Assembly: GCF_001544555.2 (NCBI RefSeq)
Contig: NZ_FCOK02000042.1
Location: forward strand, 1-64,000
DNA from: Caballeronia udeis
Lineage (GTDB): Bacteria; Pseudomonadota; Gammaproteobacteria; Burkholderiales; Burkholderiaceae
Length of the DNA stretch: 64,000 nucleotides
Direction: 5' to 3'
Shown: in pieces, positions 43,963-52,800 of the stretch
Position numbering within the stretch: the first letter of the stretch is position 1
Layout: each line of letters begins with the position of its first letter
Translations under genes and position numbers: made by a program
Notes under the pieces: model-generated
Told to the model about the DNA's origin: nothing
The model's input: the letters and a program-made list of their open reading frames with translations, nothing else
Databases searched by the model: none

Positions 43963-44466
43963 ATGAACGAACAGATCGCCCGCGCGGCGCCCGCAGTTCC
44001 TCTGGCGCCGTTTAAACAAGCGGCATTCGGTTTCTTAGGTGGTTTTCTGGCGATTGGTGTGATCTCCCTGCTCGGGCACCTGACGAGCAGCCCCTTGGTG
44101 ATCGCGCCATTCGGTGCGTCGAGCGTCCTGTTATTTGGCGCGCCCGATAGTGCATTCGCTCAGCCTCGCAACCTTGTATTCGGGCATCTGCTTTCCACTG
44201 CGGTGGGTTTGGCGGTGTATTGGTTTGCTGGTCCGGGGATATGGCAAATGGCGCTGTCCGTTGGGCTTGCCATTGGTTTGATGCAGCTTGCGCGATGCGT
44301 GCACCCTCCTGCGGGCGCTGATCCGCTGGTGATCATGCTTAGCGGCAATGCTTCGGTGGGGTTCTTTTTTGCCCCGGTGCTGAGCGGTGTTTGCCTGCTG
44401 CTGGTTATTGCATTGTTGTTCAATAACGTCGTGCGCGGCCGGCGATGGCCCGAGCGATGGTTGTGA
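43963..44466 (+). CDS. HPP-family membrane protein
   Basis: 167 residues with four to five predicted membrane segments. The family name motif is present in ARCVHPPAGADPLVIMLSG, and GFLGGFLAIGVISLLGHLTS with VIAPFGASSVLLFGAPDSAF covers the first half. Some plant and cyanobacterial members transport nitrite; bacterial ones are mostly uncharacterised. It lies 65 bases after the formate dehydrogenase in the same direction, and could move formate or nitrite, but this is only a guess from position. Confidence 0.83.
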   Translation: MNEQIARAAPAVPLAPFKQAAFGFLGGFLAIGVISLLGHLTSSPLVIAPFGASSVLLFGAPDSAFAQPRNLVFGHLLSTAVGLAVYWFAGPGIWQMALSVGLAIGLMQLARCVHPPAGADPLVIMLSGNASVGFFFAPVLSGVCLLLVIALLFNNVVRGRRWPERWL

Positions 44467-44529
44467 CCTGGCGGCCCGGTAGCGGCAACGCGTTGCCGCT
44501 ACCGGCTAAGCGCATGTTCACGCTTAAGC

Positions 44530-45318
44530 TTATTGCTCGAACCCGTTTCGCTGGTTACGCAATATTCGAATCGAGCTGTTCAGGTGCGCGCGGGCGCTTT
44601 CTGCATCGCCCAAGCGCATTTGTTCATACGTGCGCTGTGCGACTTCGTGCGGTACGGGCTTGAGCGGCTGGTTGCTGCTCATGGCCTTGAGCTGAACCTC
44701 CGCGGCGCGCTCAAGATAATAGAGGTCGTCCCAGGCCTCCGCGATGCTGGCGCCCGCCACCATCACGCCGTGGTTCTTCAGGAACAGGATGTCGGCGTCG
44801 CCCATTGCTTCAGCAATACGATCTCCCTCCGACTCATCCAGGGCCAGGCCGTTGTAATTCTCATCAACGGCAGTGCGGCCATAGAACTTCAGCGCCGTTT
44901 GCCCAAGCCACAACAGAGGGGGGCCTTCGATCAGGCACAAGGCCGTTGCGTTCGGCATATGCGTGTGGAAAGCGGCCTTCACCCGCGGTTTCGATCGATG
45001 CAAACGGGCGTGGATATAAAACGCAGTGGCTTCCGGCTGACCTTCACCGGCTATCAAGTGCCCCTCGAAATCGCATACGAGCAGGCGTGACGCAGTGATC
45101 TCGCTAAATGCATAACCATAGGGATTGACGAGAAACAGGTCGTCGTGCCCGGGCACGACAGCCGAGAAATGATTGCAGACGCCTTCCTCGTAACCCCGTT
45201 GCGCCGCAAGCTGGAAGCACGCGGCAAGCTCCAGACGCGCCTGCATGACGGCGTCGGAATCGAGCCTTGCGATATGCGAGAGAGCGGGGGCGCCAGCGAC
45301 TGAAAGCGAGTGAGCCAT
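44530..45318 (-). CDS. Class II aldolase/adducin-family protein
   Basis: 262 residues. The zinc-binding histidines are in AFHTHMPNATALC and the later FLKNHGVMVAGASIAEAWDD. The N-terminal ACFQLAAQRGYEEGVCNHFS and FLVNPYGYAFSEITASRLLV are standard. The family cleaves sugar phosphates or decarboxylates related acids (fuculose-phosphate aldolase, ribulose-phosphate 4-epimerase). It is 22 bases downstream of the HAD hydrolase gene and likely forms a two-gene operon with it, divergent from a LysR gene. Confidence 0.87.
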   Translation of the reverse strand: MAHSLSVAGAPALSHIARLDSDAVMQARLELAACFQLAAQRGYEEGVCNHFSAVVPGHDDLFLVNPYGYAFSEITASRLLVCDFEGHLIAGEGQPEATAFYIHARLHRSKPRVKAAFHTHMPNATALCLIEGPPLLWLGQTALKFYGRTAVDENYNGLALDESEGDRIAEAMGDADILFLKNHGVMVAGASIAEAWDDLYYLERAAEVQLKAMSSNQPLKPVPHEVAQRTYEQMRLGDAESARAHLNSSIRILRNQRNGFEQ

Positions 45319-45340
45319 GATGATTGATTACCTTGAAAAT

Positions 45341-46054
45341 TTACCAGCCGAGTCTGTTGAATAGCACGGGTACCTGATTGAGCGTTGCAGGCGTAGCATC
45401 GGGAGTGTAATCCGGCAGCACCGCGCGGCCGGTACCACGATCGATCCACACGCAGCGAAAGCCGACCTCGCGAGCGGCCGCATGATCGAGATGCGGGCTG
45501 GCGCAAATATGGACAACCTCGTCCCTGGTCACGCCAAGCGAGTCAAAAGCATAATCGAATATTTTCCGCGATGGTTTGTACGCACCGGCCTGCTGCGCCG
45601 TGACGACACGATCGATCAACCCGCCAAGTTGCGCAACATTCCCGGCGATGATCTCATCATCCGTATTCGACACGATACACAAACGATAACCCGCCTCCTT
45701 AAGCTGCTTCAAAGCACCAGTCACTTCGGGAAAGGGCGGCATGGCGGAGATGCTGTCTGTCAGAGCGCGGGCGTCGTCTGCGTCGCTTTGCAAGCCTAGC
45801 TCATTGAGTGCAAGACGTAACGCATCCGCGGTTACGCTACGGAACGACCGATGCGGCGATGTTTGCTCAAGCGCATGTTCATGCCGGTCATAGATGCTGA
45901 TAAACCGGGCCGGATCGACAGCCTCCGTTTGCTTGGCGGACAGGATGCCCCGGACGGCTGCTTGCAATCCTTCGTCCCACTGGATCAGCGTGCCGTAGCA
46001 GTCGAAGGTGAGCCACTGCGGTCGGCGGGTGCGTTCAAGCGCGCTAAGAGCCAT
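45341..46054 (-). CDS. HAD-superfamily hydrolase, haloacid dehalogenase type II-like
   Basis: 237 residues. The nucleophile Asp is in LTFDCYGTLIQW, motif II is RLCIVSNTDDEI, the Lys is in AQQAGAYKPSRKIFDYAFDS and the last acids are in ASPHLDHAAAREVGFRCVWI. DCYGT with a small alpha cap is typical of 2-haloacid dehalogenases, although many such proteins are phosphatases. The gene heads a two-gene unit with the class II aldolase gene. A LysR gene starts 140 bases away in the opposite direction. Confidence 0.86.
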   Translation of the reverse strand: MALSALERTRRPQWLTFDCYGTLIQWDEGLQAAVRGILSAKQTEAVDPARFISIYDRHEHALEQTSPHRSFRSVTADALRLALNELGLQSDADDARALTDSISAMPPFPEVTGALKQLKEAGYRLCIVSNTDDEIIAGNVAQLGGLIDRVVTAQQAGAYKPSRKIFDYAFDSLGVTRDEVVHICASPHLDHAAAREVGFRCVWIDRGTGRAVLPDYTPDATPATLNQVPVLFNRLGW

Positions 46055-46193
46055 GGTTTGTTCGCCTGGTGAAGTGACGTAAATGAGTGACTGAGCTCAA
46101 TTGATGCCGCAAGCGTAGATGGGTTGATCGATATTTGGAAATTAAATTAAACTCTAAAGGTCAATCGAAATTCAAATAACGCGGCGGTCGCTC
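46055..46193. promoter_or_regulatory. Divergent HAD/LysR promoter gap
   Basis: An AT-rich patch at 46128-46172 holds ATTTGGAAATT and, in inverse sense, AAATTCAAAT, an imperfect dyad separated by about 25 bases. It is the likely binding region of the LysR protein starting at 46194. Confidence 0.35.
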
Positions 46194-47033
46194 ATGCTAG
46201 ATCTCGAGTTGTTGAACACCCTGGTTTGCGTGGTCGACGAAGGCAGCTTTACGCGTGCCGGCGAACGCGTGCATCGGACCCAGTCGACCGTGAGCCAGCA
46301 GATCCGCAAGCTTGAGGCAGCGGTCGGACGTACGCTGCTGCTGCGTGACCGGACTGGTAATCACGTGAGCGCGACGGAGCATGGAGAGTTGCTCGCGCAC
46401 TATGCGCGGCGGCTGCTTGCGTTGTCGAGGGAGGCGCAGGACGCGTTGACCAGCGACGTAGCGCTCGAACCGGTACGCATTGGCGTACCTGAGGATTTCG
46501 ACGCGCGGCGCATGTCGGCCATGCTGTCGGGCTTTGTGAAAATGAAACCCGGCGTGCGGCTTGAAACAGTAAGCGGCATGAGCGTCGATCTCCAGCGCAA
46601 GCTGGCGGCGGGCGAGGTCGAGATTGCGCTGCTCAAGCGCGAGCCGGGTAGCGGAGAGTGCCTGGCGTCGTGGCCCGAGTCGCTGGTGTGGGTAAAAGGA
46701 GAAGGCGTTGAACTGACGGACGAACCGATCCCGCTAGCTTTGTTTCCACAAGGGTGTGTGTACAGGCAGCGTGCCATCCGCGGCCTGGACAAAGCGCGCC
46801 GGCGCTGGCGCGTGGCTTTCGGCAGTCATAGCCTGACCGGCATCCAGGCGGCTGTTTCATCGGGGCTCGGGGTGTCGGTCTTGCCCACCACCGCCCTGCT
46901 TCCCGAGCACCGCATCTGCACGGGGTTGCCGGACTTGCCGCCAACCGAGCTTGCATTGGTGAGCTCGGGCGGCGCGCTTAATGCGGTCCAGCAGGCATTG
47001 ATCGAATTTCTGCGTGCAGAGATCAAGGCTTAG
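46194..47033 (+). CDS. LysR-family transcriptional regulator
   Basis: 279 residues, a little shorter than the 300 typical of LysR. The helix-turn-helix is LDLELLNTLVCVVDEGSFTR followed by VHRTQSTVSQQIRKLEAAVG. The sensor domain starts at EPVRIGVPEDFDARRMSAML. The layout is close to regulators of the IciA/LrhA kind. It is divergent from the HAD/aldolase operon and its stop overlaps the end of the racemase remnant by four bases on the other strand. Confidence 0.86.
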   Translation: MLDLELLNTLVCVVDEGSFTRAGERVHRTQSTVSQQIRKLEAAVGRTLLLRDRTGNHVSATEHGELLAHYARRLLALSREAQDALTSDVALEPVRIGVPEDFDARRMSAMLSGFVKMKPGVRLETVSGMSVDLQRKLAAGEVEIALLKREPGSGECLASWPESLVWVKGEGVELTDEPIPLALFPQGCVYRQRAIRGLDKARRRWRVAFGSHSLTGIQAAVSSGLGVSVLPTTALLPEHRICTGLPDLPPTELALVSSGGALNAVQQALIEFLRAEIKA

Positions 47034-47411
47034 TACAGGGCGTCGTCTAAGTGTGGTGCTCCTGATTCAACCTCCGGTTCTACCGCTCCCATGGCATACG
47101 CAACGCAGCGTTTCGCAAGAATATCCGCTGGATCCACTAACGTGATCGCCCGTCCGCCAGCACTTAGCCATTGAGCGCCGGGAAGCAGCAACGGCAACTC
47201 TGTACACCCGAGGATCACAACGTCGATTCCTTCCTCGGCCAGGCCCTCCAGCGCTGCGCAGATATCGTCCATACACTGTCCGCTGACGAAACCCGCCTTC
47301 ACCCCTGCCTCGCCATAGATCGCGTTCATCACCCTGTTCTGCAGCGCCGGACCGGGCAGGACCTGCCGCAAGCCTTGCGCGCCGGTACACACCGCTTGCC
47401 ACCGTGCCCAT
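47030..47411 (-). pseudogene. Aspartate/glutamate racemase-like C-terminal remnant
   Basis: The minus strand encodes GPALQNRVMNAIYGEAGVKA, then DDICAALEGLAEEGIDVVIL followed by GCTELPLLLPGAQW, where the Cys of GCTE is the second catalytic Cys of the aspartate/glutamate racemase family. The remaining part to the stop at 47030 is intact, but the N-terminal half with the first Cys is missing. The reading joins directly, out of frame, to a LysR N-terminus at about 47411. No start codon of its own is evident. Confidence 0.7.
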
Positions 47412-47531
47412 GTCGAGCGCCTGGATACGCCGGCTGAAACCAGACTGCGTGACATTGCGAACCTCAGCGGCACGCGAGAAACTTTGGTACTGGGCAAGAG
47501 CAACAAAGTCCTCGATCCATTTAATCTCCAT
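47412..47531 (-). pseudogene. LysR N-terminal remnant
   Basis: After GGGAG, the ATG at 47531 begins MEIKWIEDFVALAQYQSFSR then AAEVRNVTQSGFSRRIQALD, a LysR helix-turn-helix cut at residue 40. The frame continues into racemase DNA in the wrong frame and stops at 47067. About 250 residues of the regulator are gone. The junction with the racemase fragment is a deletion scar that removed the 3' part of this gene and the 5' part of the racemase gene. Confidence 0.75.
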
Positions 47532-47941
47532 ACCGCTCCCTTCCGGCTTCTCAAGGAGAAGCGAGTGTGTGCATATCGGTGACTCAACTAGCCATGTAAT
47601 ACCAGCCATGTAATGAATCGCAAGAATTTGCCAAGCGCGCCCGGGCGAGTTCAAGCGAGTTGATCCAGTCGCTACGATTGTATGCGAGGGCAATTCAACT
47701 TACCGCCGCAAGCCAATGGCTAGCGAGTCTTAGGTGCGTCCAGGGTACTTAGGAGCGCAATCTGTTATTGCACTTCAATGGGAACGTGGCCGAAATTTGT
47801 TGACAAGCGTTAAGCGATATCTGAAACTCAATACCATGCTGAAGCTCACGTCCGTAGTGGTAATTAAACGAATGAACGCCCTGTGGGGTGCTTCATCGGG
47901 GACGTGTTTGCATTAGAAATAGCTAAATATGCGCAAACACC
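47532..47941. other. Non-coding stretch upstream of an orphan terminator
   Basis: No recognisable protein. TTGACA at 47800-47805 could be a -35 element, but the matching -10 is weak. Because a strong + strand terminator closes the stretch at 47975 and no + strand gene precedes it, a small RNA of roughly 100-170 bases is possible. A 60-codon frame (47734-47916) lacks a ribosome site and family resemblance. Confidence 0.35.
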
Positions 47942-47975
47942 AGGCCCTACCGAAAAACGGTTGGGCCTTTTTTTT
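47942..47975 (+). terminator. Strong Rho-independent terminator
   Basis: AGGCCCTACCG (47942-47952), loop AAAAA, CGGTTGGGCCT (47958-47968), then eight T. The 11-bp stem has one or two mismatched or G-T pairs. The T-run is on the + strand only. It lies 40 bases before the DUF2917 gene, so it ends a transcript arriving from the left. Confidence 0.85.
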
Positions 47976-48015
47976 GTGGTGCCTCCGTCTTTCGGTTTAA
48001 TTGACGGAGAAGATG

Positions 48016-48402
48016 ATGGTTGGATCAAACGATCGGTTTGTTTTTCGAGCGGCGCATGAAACCTCGGCTTCAGCGCATGCACTGTTGCCGGAGATGGTCG
48101 TTCGTTTTGTTCTGCAGCCGGGCCAGACCGCCTCATGGCGCGTGCAGTCGGACTCCGAGTTGCGCGTGGGAACGGCAAGGGTCTGGGTTACGCGCATTTT
48201 CTCGCCCTACGACCACTGGCTGCAAACGGGTGACGTACTTCGCTTGACGCGAGGAGAGCGCATCTGGCTAAGCACCGACGCCAACATAGCGGCGGAGATT
48301 TCGTTGACAAGCGCGTATGCTGTTGCACGCAGACCGCTATTCAAGTGGGTCGAGTGGCTAAGAAATTGCATCGCTGATATTTCTCTATTGCGATCGCGCT
48401 AG
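48016..48402 (+). CDS. DUF2917 protein
   Basis: 128 residues. The central part, FVLQPGQTASWRVQSDSELR then VGTARVWVTRIFSPYDHWLQ and TGDVLRLTRGERIWLS, fits the DUF2917 pattern of a small beta-rich domain found in Burkholderiales and related bacteria. No signal or membrane segment is evident. The ATG at 48016 follows GGAG by six bases; ATG at 48013 is an alternative. Function is unknown. Confidence 0.7.
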   Translation: MVGSNDRFVFRAAHETSASAHALLPEMVVRFVLQPGQTASWRVQSDSELRVGTARVWVTRIFSPYDHWLQTGDVLRLTRGERIWLSTDANIAAEISLTSAYAVARRPLFKWVEWLRNCIADISLLRSR

Positions 48403-48521
48403 TCGCTTAGCTTCTTAGCGGCTTAGCGACTTGGCGGCCGGTCCTATTCCGGCCGCCGGTCAGGGAACTGGCGACGAATGAATAGCCAGGGTCAACGGCA
48501 TCAGACTTAAGGGGACATTTC

Positions 48522-49172
48522 ATGCTTCAGGTTTGGGGGCGGCGCAATTCGTCCAACGTTCAGAAGGTCATGTGGCTGATCGGCGAGCTTGATTTACCGC
48601 ATGAGCATATTCCCGCTGGGGGGAGCTTCGGCCTGACGCAGAGCGCCGGGTTCCTGGCCATGAATCCGCACGGGCGTGTGCCGGTCATTAAAGACAGCGA
48701 CGGTACGATTGTGTGGGAGTCGCACAGCATCTTGCGATACCTGGCGGCGCGTTATGGCAGCCCGCGTTTCTGGAGTGACGACGCGGGTCAGCGGTCGCAG
48801 GTGGACCGCTGGATGGACTGGTCCCAGAGCACCTTGCAGCCAGCCTTCCTGACGGGGGTGTTCTGGGCCTTTTACCGGACGCCGGAGGCTTTACGCAATG
48901 CGAAGAGCATTGAAGAGAACCTGGGTCGTTGCGCGCAGTATTTCCAGTTGCTCGACCGGGTGCTGGCCGAGCGGCCCTTTATTGCGGGAGACGATCTGAG
49001 CCTCGGCGATATCGCGGCAGGCTCCAACCTTTATCGTTATTTCGAACTGGATATCAAGCGTCCTGACGTTCCAAATGTGCAGGCCTGGTATGAACGGCTT
49101 CAGCTTCGCCCGGCGTTCCGCGAGCATGTGATGGTCCCGTTCGATGAATTGTTCGGGCGGCTCACTTTTTAG
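48522..49172 (+). CDS. Glutathione S-transferase
   Basis: 216 residues. The thioredoxin-like half has LQVWGRRNSSNVQKVMWLIG with Ser at the glutathione-activating position, then MNPHGRVPVIKDSDGTIVWE followed by SHSILRYLA, giving the cis-Pro and the Glu-Ser contact. The helical half includes LSLGDIAAGSNLYRYFELDI. The RRNSSNVQKV start is common in bacterial GSTs of unknown substrate. The ATG follows AAGGGGAC. It stands alone and meets a LysR gene tail to tail. Confidence 0.9.
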   Translation: MLQVWGRRNSSNVQKVMWLIGELDLPHEHIPAGGSFGLTQSAGFLAMNPHGRVPVIKDSDGTIVWESHSILRYLAARYGSPRFWSDDAGQRSQVDRWMDWSQSTLQPAFLTGVFWAFYRTPEALRNAKSIEENLGRCAQYFQLLDRVLAERPFIAGDDLSLGDIAAGSNLYRYFELDIKRPDVPNVQAWYERLQLRPAFREHVMVPFDELFGRLTF

Positions 49173-49214
49173 CAGGGTCACGCTGTCTTGAGACGGCAGG
49201 GCCCCAGGCAGATG

Positions 49215-50135
49215 TCACTTGCGCTCGTGTATATGCTCGACCAGATAATCGATCAATGCCCGCACCTTGGGCGGCAGGAAGCGATTAGGCGGATACAGCA
49301 ACCACACCGAGCCTACATAGGCCAGCGCTTCGAGGTCCCAGTCGGCGAGCACTTGCACGAGTTCGCCGCTCTCCAACGCTCCCATTGCGGTGAATTCCGG
49401 CAGGCTCGCAATGCCGAAATCCTGCTGCGCCGCTTCGAGTCGCGCGCCCGCATGATTCGCTATATATCGCCCGCTCACCTCTACGGTCTGTGTCTGAGTG
49501 CCGCGCCGAAACCGCCAGCGGTTGTCGTCGGCGGTTTCACCCAGATAGAGGCAGTCATGCTGCGCAAGATCGCGCGGGTGCGTGGGCGTACCGCGTGCAC
49601 GCAGATATTCTGGCGACGCACACAGCACCCAGCGTACCGAACCGAGCCGCCGTCCCGCGAGACCGGGTGGCGGATGATTCGTCAGCCGGATCACGAGATC
49701 GAGATCGTTCTCGAGCGGATCGACCTCATGGTCCGCGTATAGCAACTGGAGATCGACCTCCTCATACATGCGCAAAAAACCCGGGACCAGCGGATGAATC
49801 ACCGTTTTCGCGAAGGCTGTCGGCGCGCTCACGCTGACCTTCCCCTGCGGCCGGCCGACCAGCGAACCGGCTGCATCCACGGCGCCCGACGCGGCGCTCA
49901 CGATGTCCCGGCAAAAGCGCACCACCTGCTCGCCCGATGCGGTCACCTTCACCTTGCGCGTGGACCGTTCGAGCAGCCGCGTGGCGAGCGCTTCCTCAAG
50001 ACGTTTGATCTGGCGGCTGACCGTTGAGGGTGTGCTGCCGAGCTGGCGTGCGGCCACGGAAAAGTTGCCGGCATCGACAACGCGGGCGAATACGGCCATG
50101 TCGGGCAGCAACGCAAAGAGTTCTGTTGGATTCAT
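49215..50135 (-). CDS. LysR-family transcriptional regulator
   Basis: 306 residues. The helix-turn-helix (DMAVFARVVDAGNFSVAARQ, GSTPSTVSRQIKRLEEALAT) and the sensor (KVSVSAPTAFAKTVIHPLVP) place it in the DmlR/CrgA-like group. It is divergent from the EamA transporter gene (122 bases between), which is the natural target: regulator/exporter pairs of this sort are common. Confidence 0.87.
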   Translation of the reverse strand: MNPTELFALLPDMAVFARVVDAGNFSVAARQLGSTPSTVSRQIKRLEEALATRLLERSTRKVKVTASGEQVVRFCRDIVSAASGAVDAAGSLVGRPQGKVSVSAPTAFAKTVIHPLVPGFLRMYEEVDLQLLYADHEVDPLENDLDLVIRLTNHPPPGLAGRRLGSVRWVLCASPEYLRARGTPTHPRDLAQHDCLYLGETADDNRWRFRRGTQTQTVEVSGRYIANHAGARLEAAQQDFGIASLPEFTAMGALESGELVQVLADWDLEALAYVGSVWLLYPPNRFLPPKVRALIDYLVEHIHERK

Positions 50136-50257
50136 CGGGCCGTTGCGAGTGGGGCGCAGGATTAATGCATCTGCGACATAAAGGCTTTGCGCATGGACCC
50201 GATTATCGCTGCACGCGCAACGCTCGACAATACGGACTTATCTCCCGAGGTCCGAAT

Positions 50258-51187
50258 ATGTCCAAGCAAGACCGCCTGCTCTTATTGTCCGACCTGATGC
50301 TGCTGGTGGTCGCGGTGGTCTGGGGCACCAGTTATGGAATCGTAAAGAGCGCGCTCGTGTTCTATCCGGTGCTGGGTCTGCTGACGCTGCGATTCGGCAT
50401 TACGTTTGTCATGTTGTCGCCTGCGTTGCGCAGTTTGCGTCATGCCGACGTGCGTACCTTGCGCGGCGTATTCATTGCAGGCGTGCTGCTGCTGGGCATT
50501 TTCTTAAGCGAAACCTTTGGGGTGCTGCTGACGCGCGCCTCCAATGCGGCGTTCCTGATCAGCCTGTGCGTGGTGCTGACGCCGCTGGTCGAGTGGATGA
50601 TGCTCAAGCGCAGGCCCGGGAGGATTGAATGGGCGGCGGTGGCGCTATCGCTGTTGGGGGCATGGTTGCTTGCCGGAGACGGAGCGGTCGTGCTAAATCC
50701 AGGCGATGCGCTGATCCTGCTGGCGGCCTTGCTGCGTGCGCTGAATGTCTGTGTGACGAAACGAGTGTTGCGTGACTCTACGCTGCCGCCTTTGTCAGTG
50801 ACGGCCGTGCAGTCGGGTGTGGTCGCGTTTGGCAGTGCGGCTGTGGCGCTCGTATTCGCGCCGCAGCAGTGGCAGCACGTGCCGTCGTTTGCCGGGCACA
50901 TGCCGTTTTGGGCCGGCGTGTTTTATCTGGTTTTTGCGTGCACGCTGTTTGCATTCTTCGCGCAGAACTACGCGATCAAGCGCAGCAGTCCAACCCGCGT
51001 TGCCTTGCTGATGGGGAGCGAACCAGCGTTCGGCGCGTTGTTTGCCTGGTTTTGGCTGGGTGAGAAGATATCGCTTGTTGCATGGGTCGGCGGCGGGTTG
51101 ATTGTGGTGGCATCCATGCTGGCGACAGTGCGCTGGCGCAAGGCGGTAACCGTTGGCGTTCCTCGTGCTTCAGAGGTTGTGTCTTGA
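50258..51187 (+). CDS. DMT-superfamily (EamA) transporter
   Basis: 309 residues with ten hydrophobic segments in two EamA repeats. The first segment is LLLVVAVVWGTSYGIVKSAL, the second repeat starts near AVALSLLGAWLLAGDGAVVL. The ATG at 50258 follows GAGG; the open frame to 50024 overlaps the divergent LysR gene and its promoter. Its 3' end overlaps that of the uxuB gene by 18 bases, tail to tail. Probably an exporter controlled by the LysR at 49215; the substrate is unknown. Confidence 0.87.
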   Translation: MSKQDRLLLLSDLMLLVVAVVWGTSYGIVKSALVFYPVLGLLTLRFGITFVMLSPALRSLRHADVRTLRGVFIAGVLLLGIFLSETFGVLLTRASNAAFLISLCVVLTPLVEWMMLKRRPGRIEWAAVALSLLGAWLLAGDGAVVLNPGDALILLAALLRALNVCVTKRVLRDSTLPPLSVTAVQSGVVAFGSAAVALVFAPQQWQHVPSFAGHMPFWAGVFYLVFACTLFAFFAQNYAIKRSSPTRVALLMGSEPAFGALFAWFWLGEKISLVAWVGGGLIVVASMLATVRWRKAVTVGVPRASEVVS

Positions 51188-52705
51188 CGCAGAGTTGATC
51201 TCCGTGGCCCGCAGACTCGCGTTCTCGATCGCTGCTCTTGCCCCGGCTTTCAACTGCGTGACCGCTTCAATCAGCGCGTGCCGGAACATCTCGTTCGAGG
51301 CAAGTTCGGCTCTAAAGACATCGCGGCAACCGAGCAGCGCATCGACAAGGCTTTCCGGCGCGTTTCTCGCGTCTCCCACGTTTCCCACGTTTGTCGCAAG
51401 CGCGGTCAACCGCGAGGCCAGCGGATCGCTGATAACGAAAGTGGTGCCGTCGTCGGCACGTCCGCGCAAGAAAACGAACCACGCTGCTACGCCAAGCGCG
51501 AGTCTCGAGATTGGCTGGCCGCGCTCCAGGCGCGCCGCAATGGTCGCGAGAAGGCGCGGCGGAATCTTCTGGCTGCCATCCATGGCAATCTGCGCGCAGC
51601 GGTGTTTCAGCGCCGGGTTCGCATAGCGTTCGAGCAACGCGTCGCGATATGCCATCAGGTCGAACGATGCCGGCACGCTCAAGGTCGGTGCTATCTCGTG
51701 CGTCATCATCGAATGGATCAGTGCACGCAGTGGTGCGAAGGAAATTGCTTCATCGATGGTTGCGAACCCCGCCAGCATCGACAAGTAAGCGAGTGTCGAA
51801 TGGGTGCCGTTCAGCATGCGCAACTTGGCGAGTTCGAACGGCATGACGTCATCCACGAGTTGCGCGCCCACCTGTTCCCATGAGGGACGTCCGGCAGGAA
51901 AGCGGTCTTCGATCACCCATTGACGAAACGGCTCGCACGGAACCGGCACCTCGTCGCGAAGCCCAAGCGCAACGGCTGCGGCATCACGGTCGGCGTCCGT
52001 AGTTGCGGGAACGATGCGATCCACCATCGTCGACGGGAACGCGACTTCGAGGTCGATCCAGGTTGCCAGCGCTTCATCAAGCACCCGGGCATGAGAGCAG
52101 ACCACCTGGCGCAATGCCGCGCCGTTGTGCGAAAGGTTGTCGCAAGAAAGTACGGTGAATGGCGCCATGCCGGCATCGCGCCTTGTTTTCAATGCTGCGA
52201 CGAGGATGCCCGGTACCGTGCCGGGCTCGCCCGGATGCTCCAGATCATGTGCAATGCCGGGATGACCGAGGTCGACGTCGCCCGTCTTCGTGTTGCGGCA
52301 ATAGCCCTTTTCAGTGACCGTCAGCGAGACGATCCGCACGTGAGGGGCGGCGAGCAGGTCGAACAGCCGCGCGCGGTCATACGGTAGCGCGAGCACTTCA
52401 CGCAGCGCGCGAATCACAGTCGTCTTCACGCCCTGCGGCCCGCGTTCCACAACGCTATACAAGCCATCCTGCGCCATCAACGCATCGCGCTTGGTCACGT
52501 CACCCTGCAGCGTGACGCCGCAGATTGCCCAGTCGCCGCCAACGGCCAGCATGGCCTCTTCCGTATAAACCGCTTCGTGCGCCCGGTGAAAATTTCCGAT
52601 GCCCAAATGAACGATGCCAAGGTGCGGTTCGCGCCACTCTGGCGCCAGCAGATGATCCTCGATTGATGGGAGCGTTTTGAGGCAAAGCACGGATTCATCG
52701 GTCAT
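51170..52705 (-). CDS. uxuB: Mannitol dehydrogenase family: D-mannonate oxidoreductase (fructuronate reductase)
   Basis: 511 residues. Of the polyol long-chain dehydrogenase family: GIVHLGIGNFHRAHEAVYTE is the dinucleotide-site start, LTVTEKGYCRNTKTGDVDL follows, and the catalytic Lys region is ELAKLRMLNGTHSTLAYLSM. UxuB interconverts D-mannonate and D-fructuronate with NAD(H). A manD gene starts 95 bases away in the other direction, which fits that pathway better than mannitol dehydrogenase. It shares the divergent promoter with manD. Confidence 0.87.
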   Translation of the reverse strand: MTDESVLCLKTLPSIEDHLLAPEWREPHLGIVHLGIGNFHRAHEAVYTEEAMLAVGGDWAICGVTLQGDVTKRDALMAQDGLYSVVERGPQGVKTTVIRALREVLALPYDRARLFDLLAAPHVRIVSLTVTEKGYCRNTKTGDVDLGHPGIAHDLEHPGEPGTVPGILVAALKTRRDAGMAPFTVLSCDNLSHNGAALRQVVCSHARVLDEALATWIDLEVAFPSTMVDRIVPATTDADRDAAAVALGLRDEVPVPCEPFRQWVIEDRFPAGRPSWEQVGAQLVDDVMPFELAKLRMLNGTHSTLAYLSMLAGFATIDEAISFAPLRALIHSMMTHEIAPTLSVPASFDLMAYRDALLERYANPALKHRCAQIAMDGSQKIPPRLLATIAARLERGQPISRLALGVAAWFVFLRGRADDGTTFVISDPLASRLTALATNVGNVGDARNAPESLVDALLGCRDVFRAELASNEMFRHALIEAVTQLKAGARAAIENASLRATEINSASRHNL

Positions 52706-52800
52706 TTTAGGTAGCCTGGAGCGGGAAAACCCTTGGTTGACGATTAAGTCTACTTGTATGGTAGCATCAATTCCATTGATCGCACCTCAAGGAAATCCCC
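52706..52800. promoter_or_regulatory. uxuB/manD divergent promoter with possible GntR site
   Basis: The gap contains CTACTTGTATGGTAGCAT, with CTAC (52750-52753) and GTAG (52761-52764) as outer inverted arms. The core GTATGGTAG (52756-52764) recurs at 59528-59536 upstream of the GntR gene. This makes it a candidate operator of that regulator. TTGACG at 52737 may be a -35 element for manD. Confidence 0.4.

Noticed and set aside
47734-47916. 60-codon + strand frame before the orphan terminator
   Set aside because: GTG start without a ribosome site, no family, composition not convincing; a small RNA is the better reading.
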